Part shown: positions 1 through 11,900 of the stretch, in pieces | Numbering within the stretch: position 1 is the first letter of the stretch | Layout: each line of letters starts with the position of its first letter | Assembly (NCBI GenBank): GCA_036877525.1 | Contig: JAZGTH010000068.1 | Coordinates: 862,501 to 926,500, forward strand | Source of the DNA: Chromobotia macracanthus | Taxonomy: Eukaryota; Chordata; Actinopteri; Cypriniformes; Botiidae | Reading direction: 5' to 3' | DNA: 64,000 nt | Position numbers and translations under genes: made by a program | The notes under the pieces: generated by a model | Told to the model about the DNA's origin: nothing | The model's input: the letters and a program-made list of their open reading frames with translations, nothing else | Databases searched by the model: none

Positions 1-1450
1 CCAGCTCTACAACAGGGATGAGGGACAGCCTCAGTCTGTGAGGGAGCCGGTGCAGCAAGGGGGCGCCTTCAGCGATAAACAGATGGGGGCCAGGCTGTGA
101 CGTAGAGGTGGAGTCACACCTGGAAGCAGGGTGGAGGCTGCCTGTCCAGAATACTGTAAGCTGTGGCAGCAAGAGCTGCTGCTGTCTACAGACCTAGGAC
201 GAGAGATGTGGGCGACTCATCCAGGTGGCAGCATTTTACAGGCACAGACCTGTGCACCGTAATAGCACACTCCACCGGAAGAATCTGCACACATCCCTTG
301 GTAGCCCCCCCCATCGAGGGTAGTGAGAATGGAGGGGGAAAAGCCGCTTCAGGCAGAAAAAGGTGCCTTCCACTACTTAAACCTCTTCATGCACTTCTGG
401 GAACCATCCAGCTGTGAAAGCTCTGGACTGGGTGCAAGGTTCCACTCAAGTCCAAAGGCACAGCTGCCCGGGCAAGCATGGCCGTCAGCTCTGAGTCTGA
501 CACAGCAGGAACGACCCAGCCCGAGGGGGGAAGTTCTGCCTCATCCTCAGAGAAGAGCAGCCCACTCTGTAATGCAGCGATTAACATCTGGTCCTTATCT
601 GGAACACCAAAAGTGACAGTGGGTCCCCAGGGGGAACGGCGCTGTCACCTGGCAGCTGTGATCTCGACACTGCAGAGGACCGGGAGGTCCGCAGGGACTG
701 ACCCGACGGGAGTCTCCACCATCACTCTGAGATCTCCCAAAGTGGTAACCAACTCTGTTGCCTTAGGCATGTAGCCAGAGCAACAGAATGGGTAGCAGCA
801 AAGGGGGGCTTGATCTCCCGAAGAGAGAGAGCCGTGACCACAGTGTCAAGATGGCAATGCTCTTATAATAAGAGCACAAGCTGTCCACGAACACTGCCTC
901 AGCATGCTTGCCCAGGCATGTGATGCAGAAATCATGGCCATCAGATGAGAACGGGAAGTGACTGCATCCATAAACACACAGACGGAAAATGTCTTTAAAA
1001 AGACGCCTGACATCCGTAGGAGCTCTTTAGAATGGAAATTCATTCTTTAGATACTCACCCTTTTATAACCAGGTCTGCCGAAGAGCCGAGTGGTCCGCCA
1101 CTGGAAGCGAGCGAAAACCACTGATTGCGCTGTCACACACAGCAGATGCTGGGGAACTCAAAAGGCAATAGTCGAGTAAACACACTCAGCTCCGAAGCGA
1201 AATCTGAATGAAAGTGAGTTGCGGCCGGCTTTATACCTGCGTCCGGGTGGCACGTCTCGGCACACATATTCTTTGCCCCAATGCTCATTGGCTCTGTCCT
1301 CTCTGGTGCGTTTTCTACTACTCGAAGATGATAGGGCTCTCAAGCGAGACGTAACATTGAATGTGACTGACTGAAGGTGAACCAGAATACGCTGACACTG
1401 CAATTGACTTAAAAAATAAACTGTTCGGAGAAGAACTTGTATTCCTTTAC
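1..1450 (-). mobile_element. DIRS-type retrotransposon fragment (gag side), copy A
   Basis: The minus-strand reading frame at 387-587 contains SGLLFSEDEAELPPSG, which resembles the gag-like ORF of fish DIRS elements. About 540-1220 repeats at 63137-63770 in the same orientation, where it is joined to a DIRS reverse transcriptase; that join is the main reason for the family call. Parts of 230-300 and 1190-1400 recur at 15110-15500. DIRS elements encode gag, RT/RNase H and a tyrosine recombinase; only the gag side is seen here and it is broken. The left edge is cut by the window. Family fairly sure, exact ends unsure. Confidence 0.6.
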
Positions 1451-1585
1451 TTATTTGCATCTTTGTTCTATTGTATTGTTATTAGTTACTACTTAAGTAA
1501 TTGCTTGACAACTTTTTACTTGCACTACTTTGCTGAGGTTTTGCTCCAAGATGCATTTATGTGAATATACATATATTTACATATA

Positions 1586-2014
1586 TGTCAGCATATATAC
1601 AAGGGAAACAGGAGGTTATAAATGATACTGCTAGTTGATTTCATTTACAGATAAACAGCAGTAAAACATCATTGGTTCAGAACAAACTTGACGGTAAACA
1701 AACAACGTGAACAATTAAGTAGCTAAGAACAGATTAGCATAAGCACCACTTAGCTTTAGAATTCTAGAGTCTTTTCTCTGTAAAACAGTTCTGGGTACAC
1801 AGGAGAGGAGATAATCCACAATGAGGAGATCGTTGAAGGAGTCCAGGTAAGGAAATAACTAAGGAGAAACAGGCAAATCCTGTTTCTCCTTTCAGCTTTC
1901 AAGTAGACCGGACGAGGAAGTGAAGAGTGACTGGGGAATATGTAACATGGATGATTAGCAGAGATAGGTAAGCGTGATTAAAAGTAAGGTGACTGGGACC
2001 GGGTAGGCGTGGCT
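1586..2014 (-). mobile_element. Ty3/gypsy LTR (left copy, truncated)
   Basis: This stretch matches 4395-4785 and the split solo LTR at 37559-39318. Shared blocks include the AAACAGCAGTAAAACATCA segment, the TTTTCTCTGTAAA segment and the AGCTTTCAAGTAGA segment. It begins with TGTCAGCATATA, like the solo LTR, which would be the TG terminus. Near 2014 it leaves the LTR consensus and runs straight into integrase-like sequence, so its inner end is deleted. It contains a perfect 13-bp hairpin at 1861-1891 that the other copies lack. Confidence 0.6.
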
Positions 2015-3860
2015 GGCTATAAAATCCACACCGAGATGTGAACAGGGTCTGAGGGATGGGTAGTGGAACCACATTAACAGAGGGCAGTTAACGAGGTGTA
2101 CTGGAAATGGCACAGACAGAGCATTCTTTGATGTGCTGGGAGACATAGTGGGCCATGTTGGGCCACCAGTACCATTCTTGGGGGAGTGAGAGAGTTCACT
2201 GGCTGACTGGGTGTCCAGAGCCCAGGGAGGAGTGCAGGAAGCCCAGGTGGTCTTGACGCAGGGAAGCTGGAATGTAGATCTTACCTTCTGGGCCTCCCAA
2301 TGGAGCAGGTTCTGTCTGGGTAGCAATTAGTATCTGGTTGTCAATATCCCACAGAATGGGGCTGGACGGAGGATGGTTTCTGTGGGTAAAGGGTCATTTG
2401 GTTGATACATATGTTAAAGGGAATCAGCTTAAATATTCTTGGGGCCAGGTCGATAGGTGATGTTGAAATAAAATCTGGTGAAGAATAGTGATTACTGTAA
2501 ATGGATGTTGAGCCCCCTCCAGTCAATGTTTCCATTCCTTCAGGACCCGTTTAAGTACTAACAGCTCACAGTTACCGATATCATAATTCTGCTCTGTTGA
2601 AAGTCATAGAGTAATAGGCACATGGATGAAGTAGAGGAGGCTCACCGTGGTATTGATAGAGTACCGCTCCAATCCCTAGGGTAGATGCATCAATTTCGAC
2701 TACAAATGGGATCTGAGGATCAGAATATTTGAGGATCGGAGTTGCTCTGAATGCCTATTTAAGATTATTAAAGGCTTAAAGGGCTTTGGGGGTCCAGGAC
2801 AGAGACTTGGGATGCTTACAGAGTAGTGACGTGAGGGGAGCCATGAGTATATTGAAATTCTGAAAGAACCTACAATAGAAATGATCAAAACCAATAAAAC
2901 ATTGGAGTTTTTAAACAGACTGTGGTTTGAGTCAATCTCTGATAGCTTTAACCTTCCCATGATCCATCTGGACTCCCTCTGGACTGATGATGTAGATAAG
3001 GAAATGGATAGTGGACTTGTGGAACACACATTTCTCAAGCTTTAGAAAGAGCTGATTTTCACATAATTTTTGAAGGACCAGCTTAATGTGGTGGCAATGA
3101 CGGCAAAACGATGAAGGAACTCCTGGAACACCTCATTCATTAATCCATGGAAGACTGATGGGGCATTGGAAAGACCAAAGGGCATCAATAGATATTCATA
3201 ATGCCCTGAGGGAGTGACAAAAGCTTTTACGCGCTTCACAGGTCCAGTTTGGAGAAGAGAGAAGCAAGAAGCGAGCTCCACAAAGTTCTGAGGGCAGCCG
3301 GGACCAGGGGAAGAGGGTAGGAAAATTTAACAGTTAAGACAGCGGTAATCTATCCAGGGCCTCAAACCTCTGTCTTTTTTCCAAGACTAAGAAACTTGAT
3401 GCTTACCCTTGATATCTTACCCTTTTACCCTTGGGAAGTTTAGCCCCAGGCAGCTGGTCAATGGCACAGTCCCATGGCCAATGTGGTGGTAAATGAGTTA
3501 CTGCCTTATTGCTGAACACTTCCTGTAATGCCCAGTATTCAGGAGGTATTTGAACAGGATTGACTGGTTCAGGACTTTCCATGCTGGTTGAACACACCTT
3601 TAAGTTATCTTATTTAGCAGTAGAAGTAGGGACTGGAGACATGCAATTATGAAGACAGCACTCACTCCACTGGATGATCTGGTTGGTGAACCATTGAACC
3701 TCTGGAGAATGCACAGAAAGCCAAGGGCATCCCAGCATGATGTCAACTGTGGAACCCTCCAACACCAGAAAGGATATTTGCTCCTGATAAAACAGCTGAT
3801 CTTGAGTGTGATAGGAGGTGATTGATAATGAATCTTCCAATGTCCTAATGGTTTTCCCTC
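1955..3860 (-). pseudogene. Ty3/gypsy pol remnant: protease, RT, RNase H, integrase
   Basis: Read on the minus strand, broken frames appear in normal gypsy order. At 3840-3610 is a retropepsin-like stretch (STVDIMLGCPWL). At 3597-3403 is the segment before RT (LPPHWPWDCAIDQLPGAKLP). At 3281-3042 is RT with the LMPFGLSNAPSVF block. At 3038-2700 is RT end/RNase H. At 2326-1955 is an integrase-like region (PCSHLGVDFIASHAYP). Frameshifts and stops separate the blocks and the total is far shorter than an intact element. It lies between two similar LTRs, so this is one decayed insertion. Confidence 0.7.
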
Positions 3861-3909
3861 TTTCTATGTTTCTATGTTGAGAACATGAGATTGGCTTTTA
3901 TGGGATAAC

Positions 3910-4120
3910 TGCAGTCGATCCAAATTTTATTTGTCACATACATAATCATACACAGTACAACATGCAGTGAAATGTATTGCACTGTCCCGCTTTGTAATTT
4001 ACAAATAATTAAATAATTACTCTGTCATGTTAACAACAGCATAAATGTATATATATATATATATATATAATAAAAAAAGAAAAGGATAAAAATATACATA
4101 TATACAATTTAAGTGTGCAA
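3910..4120. repeat. Retroposon 3'-tail-like repeat with (TA)n
   Basis: The segment starts with TTTTATTTGTCACATACA and includes ACATGCAGTGAAATG, a combination common at the 3' ends of fish LINEs of the Rex1/CR1 kind when read on the other strand. It ends in a short (TA)n run at about 4045-4070. It interrupts the gypsy remnant. No coding sequence is visible. The family assignment is tentative. Confidence 0.35.
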
Positions 4121-4394
4121 CAATTTAAGTGCCCAGATTCAGAAGGGTTTGATAAATAAAGTTACCAGATGATCTAGAATCTAGGAAGGCTTGTGCTGTA
4201 GCAAAGTTGACAGGAGAAACAATATTTACTGTAAGTAGTTTCAGTGTAGATACTTCTGGATTAACTTAAATGGTACTCACCACAGGATGTGAGGGATGAG
4301 TAGGACATGCTTTGATGAGAATTGGCAGACTGGCCAATGACCTCCTTAAAATGTGTAGTGAATGAGTCAAATGAAAGAAATATGAATGAAATAA

Positions 4395-4795
4395 ACAATA
4401 CTGGTAGTTTATCTGATTCACAGATAATAAACAGCAGTAAAACATCAACAATTGGTGCAGAACAAACTTGACGATAAACATCAAATGATATAAACAAATA
4501 GGTAAGTTGCTAAGAACAGATTAGCATAAGCGCTCCTTAGCTTTAGGTCTGGGTACACAGGAGAGCTAAGGAGATAATCCACAACGTGGAGATCACAGAG
4601 TGGTCCAGGTAAGAAACTAACATAGAAGAACCAGGTATGTCCATGTAGCTTTCAAGTAGACCGGACAAGGAAGTGAGGAGTGACTGGGGAATATATAGCA
4701 GGGATTATTAGTAGAGACAGGTGAATGTGATTAAAAGTCAGGTGAGTGGGAGCGGGTAGGCATGGCTAGCTGAGCTGAGGGATTCTATTTGAATT
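4395..4795 (-). mobile_element. Ty3/gypsy LTR (right copy)
   Basis: Homologous to 1586-2014 and to the two halves of the LTR at 37559-37714 and 39009-39318. It shares the AAACAGCAGTAAAACATCAACA block and the GACCGGACAAGGAAGTGAGG block. Because the enclosed pol genes read on the minus strand, this would be the 5' LTR of the remnant. I cannot place its ends exactly. Confidence 0.6.
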
Positions 4796-5771
4796 CCGCT
4801 CTGTTGAATTCTTTGTAGAAACATTAATTTTCTGAAGTTATGACATATACTGTGTGCTATATAGTCATATCACACTTAATGCGAGCTATATGTTAAAGAT
4901 CACAATCAGAATAAGATAAAATGCTGGAATTCCTTAGAGAGGGATTACATCTAGGCCTCTGCGTTGAGTTTGGAGAACTATCTTTGGAGAACTGTTGATT
5001 TTCTGAAGTTACGACACCTACTGTGTGTTATATAGCCATATCACACTTAATTTGAGGGATGGTGTTTTTGGAGATGCACCATCAGAATAAGACGAAATGC
5101 TGGAAAATAGAAAAAAAAATATTTTTGAGAACCTTTGAATGGTTAATTTTTAATTACTTTAATTATAGTAATTTAATTATGACATGTACTGTATGCTATA
5201 TGAAAACAAATAGGTTAATATATTATGGCAGATGGTTTTCTGGGGATGATTAAAAAATGACACATAAAAATTACACAAAGTTTCTGTTAGTGTCAAGGAG
5301 TATTTTAAAATAGAAAAAGAGAACTCTTTTTAAAATTTAAAAAGAGTTCTTTCACTATAAGTTTAAATGATACACACACAGATCTATACAAATTCAGAAA
5401 TATTCATTTGGCAAGATCCAACATTAAGGGAAACCAGTGCCCATTCTAAAAATTATTGTAGAAATACAACAGAAATAGGGTGCTACCTAAGTTAATTCCA
5501 ACATGACAGGTGTCAAAGTAAATTAGTATTAAAGACCACTTACTGATAGCCATTTTATATATTACAATTTAAATGATAAATTCACAAAATCACAAAAACT
5601 GAACATAACTGTACATGATTTCTTCAAAATCTGACTTTCAGTTAAAGGGTTGTTCAAGGCAGAGCAAAGCTGACATATTATAAGCAAATGTTTAAGTTTA
5701 TAGATAAAAGAAACACCCTCTAGATAACCTGCAATTTCTTTCACACACTTATCTATTTTGTTCATTTGCAG
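4796..5771. other. AT-rich non-coding stretch ahead of the first visible inpp5j exon
   Basis: I see no exon here. Two similar segments at about 4800-4935 and 4960-5100 (both include TTTTCTGAAGTTA and CATATCACACTTAA) form a diverged direct duplication. A near-perfect 31-nt palindrome lies at 5320-5350. The stretch ends with the splice acceptor TTTGCAG at 5765-5771. Confidence 0.6.
5320..5350. repeat. 31-nt palindrome
   Basis: Two 15-nt arms (AGAACTCTTTTTAAA and its reverse complement) flank a single A. It could form a hairpin or cruciform. It is not next to a recognised element. Confidence 0.8.
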
Positions 5772-5947
5772 GGAAATAAAGGAGGAATTAGCGCTCGCAT
5801 GACTGTCTTTGGTCATTCCATTTGTTTCTTAAATTGTCACCTACCCGCACACATGGAAAATTCAGAGCAGCGGGTGGAGGACTTTGAAAGCATCTTGCAG
5901 CAGCAGCAGTTTGAAGGCCAAGCTGCAATGGGAGTCTTGGATCACGA
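5772..5947 (+). CDS. inpp5j: inpp5j exon (first visible): central catalytic domain
   Basis: It encodes 58 full codons, GNKGG through LDH, then two bases of a split Asp codon. The acceptor is TTTGCAG and the donor is GTAAGA. The NCHLPAH motif is a conserved block of inositol 5-phosphatases. The exon starts in phase 0, so a preceding exon must end on a complete codon. Confidence 0.93.
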
Positions 5948-8900
5948 GTAAGACACACACCCACACTTAGCAGAGTATAATCCAGAAACTAATGGGCAAA
6001 AATGGCTAGATTAGATAAGATAAATCGTATAATAAAACAAATTGTTTCAAATTGTAAATGTTGCATCAATGATTTGTATTTACAATTTACAGTTTTTGCA
6101 TCATTGTAGCCACCCACGCATATGATGACCAAGTAAAAATAATAATTAAAAACTATATAGTAAAGTTTGAGGACAAACTTTATTTTGGCTTGACAAAGCC
6201 CGGCCTGAAAGTGTATAATGGTCTGAAATAGTTTAGGTCTGACATTCTCTTATACAATGGCTACAAGTTTAACATGTTTTAGCATGATGCTAGCACATTT
6301 TAACATGATGATAGAATGTTTAAACATGATACTAATATGATACTAGTATGATACTAGCATGTTTCAATGTGGTTGGTCATGTGACTCTAGTCTTTCTAAC
6401 AAAAATAAATCTTTGTAAAATTCCTTCAATGTAAGTCAACAGGAAATTGGGCCTGTTCAGAAGCCCGCTATGAAAATGTCAAAAGTTCAATCCATTTGAA
6501 AAGATATAGCAACTCAAGCAATCTCAAGGTTTGAGGAAAATTTGGTGGGTGTAGCTTGAAAGCTGTAGGAGGAGTTCAGAAGAACAAAAATTGAAGAGGA
6601 AGAACTAGATAATAAAGTTTCAGGACAAACTTTATGTTGGCTTGACAAAGCCTGGCCTGAAAAGTGTAAAACGGTTTGAAATACTTTAGGTCTGACATTT
6701 TCTAAAACGATAGTAACAAAGTTAACATGTTTTATTTTATATTACTTAAGGTTTTAACACAATCTAGCATGATTTCAGCATGTTTAAGTTTACATAAAGC
6801 TAACACATTTTAACATTAATCAGAGTGCTACAAGGGCATTTTAGCATGATGCTATTACATTGTAACATGATATTAGTATATTTTAACATGATGTAAACAT
6901 GGTTTAAGATGAATCAAGCATTCAACAGCATGAAGTTAGCATGTTTTAACATTAATTAGCATGATGCTAGCACGTCATGTCATTTGGATGCAGTAAGCGA
7001 TCTACAAATAACTGACTCCAGTAAGTCTTTCTGTCATGTGTCGTGATCATTCACATTTGCTATTAGTAAAACATTAACGATGTGGCTACAGTATACAGGT
7101 ATATTTGAACATGTAAATTATATAGACAACAGCATATTGTTAGGGGCATATCGAAAAGCTTCTAAGCATCTAAAATCTTTCTGTATTCCCTATCATTGCA
7201 TGAATGTTGCAGCGAAAGATCGACAGCCATCAATATGAATAATAGATGTGATCGTTTCACAATGATTGTGAATGCTTTTGTATGGAAAACAACTTGCAAA
7301 TAGTGTTTACTTTGTAAATAGTGTTTACTTTTGACATTAAAAATATACATACTGTTTTATCGCAATCATTCAGCAAAAATGCCATATAAAATCATATGCC
7401 ATTTAATCATATAAAATTTTTTATATTTTTATAACATTTATATTTATTTACCTGTAATCCTTTAAGTGACTTGCAAATAAGAGAGCATTTAACGTTTTTG
7501 CCATAAGAGCCAGTAGGACTAGTCTACAAAGCTGCATTTACAAGTAGGAATAGTTCTGACAATAGGGATGAACAATATTAGAGGAAAGTTTACTTTCAAT
7601 ATTAAATGGTTAAACATTGGATATTTTTAACTACAAAAAAGCTATAATTGCACAACCTCTGTATTTTTGAAAAGTCTTGTAATTGTGTAATTATAGCTTT
7701 TTAAATGTAATCAGTACAAAAAGCTATTAGTAAAAGTCTGCGTTTCATCAGGTTCGTCCTCCATTTACACATAGCTCTCAGAACCGCTTTAACTGCTGCT
7801 TTTGGCATCACTATCCATCTCACCTGTGTGTTTGTTTACATTGCTGGTGTGCAAATTAGCTGGAACACCCCTTAATTGCAGTCTTCTTCTTTCAACACTC
7901 TACCCTCCCACCTTATTGCAGTTAAAGCACTCCCCTTTTTGAAACTCTTTTCAAACCTGAGGTGTGAAAAACGCAGCTGAAATCCTGGGGATTTTAGAGG
8001 TCTTAAGTACCCAAGAGTAGGGAATAGTTAGTATTGTACTTTGAATGTCATGCTGTCTTGTAAAATGTCTTACATGTTTATAGACATCAGATAGAAGGAA
8101 CACATATAAATCCTTCAACAGTTTTTTTTTTTTTTGCCTGAAATTGAAAAATACACTGAAATTGGCTAACCACAAACACCAGTGAAAGAGTTGAGGAACT
8201 AATTTATTTAACACATAACAATTTGACATTAAAACATTTTTACAAAGGTTTTGATCAAGTTTATTAGTTTATTAGACCTTAATTTTTACCTAACATTTTT
8301 AAAATATCTTAAATTTTAGATAAATTTTAAGATATTTTAAAATATCTTAAACAGATTATAGAATTATTATGTAAATATATGAATTAAAATATTATGAAAA
8401 TAGTAATAACATAAATATTCAATAATTAAAAACTGTGCTGTACACCATCAGTTACTGGACAGACCAGCTGATCATTCACAACTATATGTGAAGGGCTGTT
8501 GTGTTTCATAGTCAGATCAATAAAAAATGACCAGAGGGGGATGAACAGAAACCACATTTGTGACCCCTATTGGACACTTTGAGTACTGCGTCAATGCTTT
8601 ATAGGCGGGTAAACGCTCCCTCTCTATTCTAAGACCTTATGCACAAGGTGCTTCTGGTCTACATAAATTACATCTTGACATACTCCTGGACCCTGGCTGA
8701 ACGCTGCTAGCACGTTGAAGAGGTCCTCAAAAAAATTATGAGAGTTCAGTCTGTTCCTTAAAGCTTAGAAATGCCAGTTTCACCAGTTTAATATCCATCT
8801 ATGGATGAGAGGAAGGTGGAAGCTATCCAAAACTGGCCCACAGCAAGAGAACAATTTCTATGATTTGCCAGCCTCTAGTGTCGCTTCATCCATAACTAAA

Positions 8901-11900
8901 GTTACATAACCTGTCCACTCACCTCTGTTCTTCATGGAAAACCCAAGTTTTTCCTGTTCTACCAAAGCTAAGGTTGCATACAACACCCTTAAGGAAGTGT
9001 TCAACAGTACATCGCTCCTGATTCATCCTGACCTGAACAAGCCCTTCATAGGTGAAGTTGATGCCTCACTGGAGTTGGAGCGGTGCTTTTGCAGCAGCAG
9101 GGGACACCTCCCTAACTCCATCCATGCACAAGTTTAACCCCGTGGAGAAGAATTATGACATTTATATTCTGGGACTCAGCTCATCGTCACTTGAGCTGAA
9201 TGGTATCCTTTCAACTAAGACTTCCAGAGCACTACCACATTCACCCAGTTTTCCAGGTTTCATAACTCAAGCCTGTCCACTCACCTGTGTTTCTTTCCTC
9301 CACAGAGCCTAGTGATATTGTTTTGCTAGCATTTTTCTGGCAAGAAAAAGTAAATAGTACAAAGTACAAAAATAGTAAAAAGCTATAAAAGTACTGTTAT
9401 AGCACTGAAAATGTACTCAAGTAAAAGTATAACATTTTTAAAACTACTTAAAGTATAATTCTTCAGAAAATTAAAAAAACATTATAAGAAATTGTTTTGT
9501 GGTGGAAATTGTATTACATCTTTTGTTGTGGCTTCAAGTACCCTTAGAGAACAGGGATGAACATAGCAAGTTTCGTAACAATATGATTTCTGTTCTAGAT
9601 TTATATTTCTAGCTATCTATTCACTATTACAAGCATTAAACCATAAAAGCAGTATGCATCTAATATCATATTCAGAAGAAAGTCATCTGTGCTAGCATTA
9701 GTTAATAGTGTGTTAACAGCATACTGACTTTTCAAAATGATTAAACTAACATAAATAAGATGAACATGTAACATGATGACTGGTACAATTACTATATTTA
9801 TATCATAACATTATTTAAAATAACTGCTGCAAAACAAATGACTTTGCTAATGCTAACTTATTGCTGCATAACTAAGAACAGTAGTTACTAAGCTAAATGC
9901 GAAACACAGAGACTTATGGAGCACCGTAACCACAACTCACTGATCTGTCTGTGTTTACACAGTTTTGAGAGACAGACAAATTATTTATTGATGTAAAACG
10001 CTTCAATATAGTTATGTACGCATTGTCAATGTCTTTCCTCTTTGCTCCGCAATGTTTTCTTTCACTGAATGGGCGCTGAATATGTGTGACGTTGTAGTGG
10101 TGTCTTAAAACAGCTGTTACCAACGGTTTTGTGCTTTAAAAATGAGGGTTAAACATCATAATGGCGAGAACCGCATGAGCCTCTTCAAGCAACCCAACAA
10201 GTAACGAAATGAATTTTATTTCTGTGACTAAACACAAGTAAACTTTGAACTGTAAGTAAGTTTGAAATAGGGACACCAAAGTTGCTATGGAAACATTTCC
10301 GGCTGTCCTTTATCTGTGTGCAAAATTTAACAACTTATTAACCTGCAGCCCAATAAGCTGCCATTGATTTAAGAGTGGAAGAACAAAGAAACTAATAGTA
10401 ACAATAGGAGTCCTCTCCCCTTAAGATCTTGATCCCTAATTAATATAGCTGCGAGCAGCGATTATGGGGCCAAGTGCCATCGGCATATGGTGCTTATCAG
10501 AAAGCCAGGTGTCACAGATTAGCTGTGACTAAGAGCTATCTAAAGAGCTACAATTTAAAGATTAACAAACCCACACACACCTACACAAACTAGCAAGCAA
10601 CCACCATCTAAAAGAGTATTGTGTATGTAGCTTTAGCTACCTTTGTGGGTTACTCCATGCATTGTGTTAATCTTGAATAAATGTTAAAAGAACACAATAC
10701 ATCTTTTATTGTTTATTTCATATCCAAACAGATAAAATGCATTTAACCCCATTGTTCTCTCCCTCTGTTCCGAAACATCTTTCCAAACCCACATACAAGG
10801 AGAGCAGCAATTTTATAGCTTTCTAGTGCCCATAGGAAATGCAATTATAACTGTTGGGCGGAGAGCAGAGAGGGTTGTGACCTTACATGTGCCTTGTTTT
10901 GTTGTTATGTGTACTCAGTTTCTGTTAAATGTAGTTTACATGAAAACTGTTGGGAGGAGAGATTTCTAACTGATGATTAGGGTTTTATAGAGCACCCATT
11001 GAGTGTGAGACAGTATTCTAGGTCACTACATGTGAACGTTTTGGTCCAATAAGCATAGCTTCACTTTCATCTGGATTTAGATATAAGAAGTTTCTAGTCA
11101 TCCAGTTTTAAATAGTAACTATGCATTATGTCAGTTTGATGTGTCGCCTGGCCTCAAAGAAATATACATCTGAGTTTCATCAGTGTAGCAGTGGAAGCTT
11201 ATTCCATGTCTCTCAATTATAGCCTCAAGAGGTAGTATGTCCAGGGTAAAGAGCATATGTCCTAGCACTGAGCCCTGTGGCACTCCGTACTGAACTTGTG
11301 ATCTGTAGGACACATTTTCGATCAGAACTACAAATTGAAAAAGGTCAGATACATATGATTTAAACCATGCTAGGGCAATTCCACTAATGCAAACATAATT
11401 GTCAAGCCTATTCAAGAGAATGTTATAATTCATAGTATGACAGTGACAGGGTCCTGGCTTCTTGTCTTGAGTTTTTCCTAGATTCTCTTGTCAGGATCCT
11501 GACATCCTTTCTGTTTTGTGTCAGAGCACGATGTTTGAATCCTGACTCAATCCTAGTCTTGGTTCTTGTTTCTTGGAGTCAGGATCTAGACTCATGCTCT
11601 GTGTCTTTGTGATTTGTGGAAGTACATGGCCATTGTTTGTTTACTTTGTGCCATGTGCACTCCGGTCTTGTGTCTTGACCCTGCCCTCTTGTTTCCTCGT
11701 TATCATCCCAGTCATTTTCCCCCATCTGTCTGCCCTTGTTACCTGTCATGTGTGCTGTTCTATTTAATGCCCTTGTGTTTGCTGTCTTGTGCTGGTGTAT
11801 TGTTTATTGATTCTCGTCCTGACCTGATGTTTCTTGTTCTTGTTTTTGGAGTAAGTCAAAAAGTCTGCCTCATGTTTCTGATCTCAATTTTATATATAAA

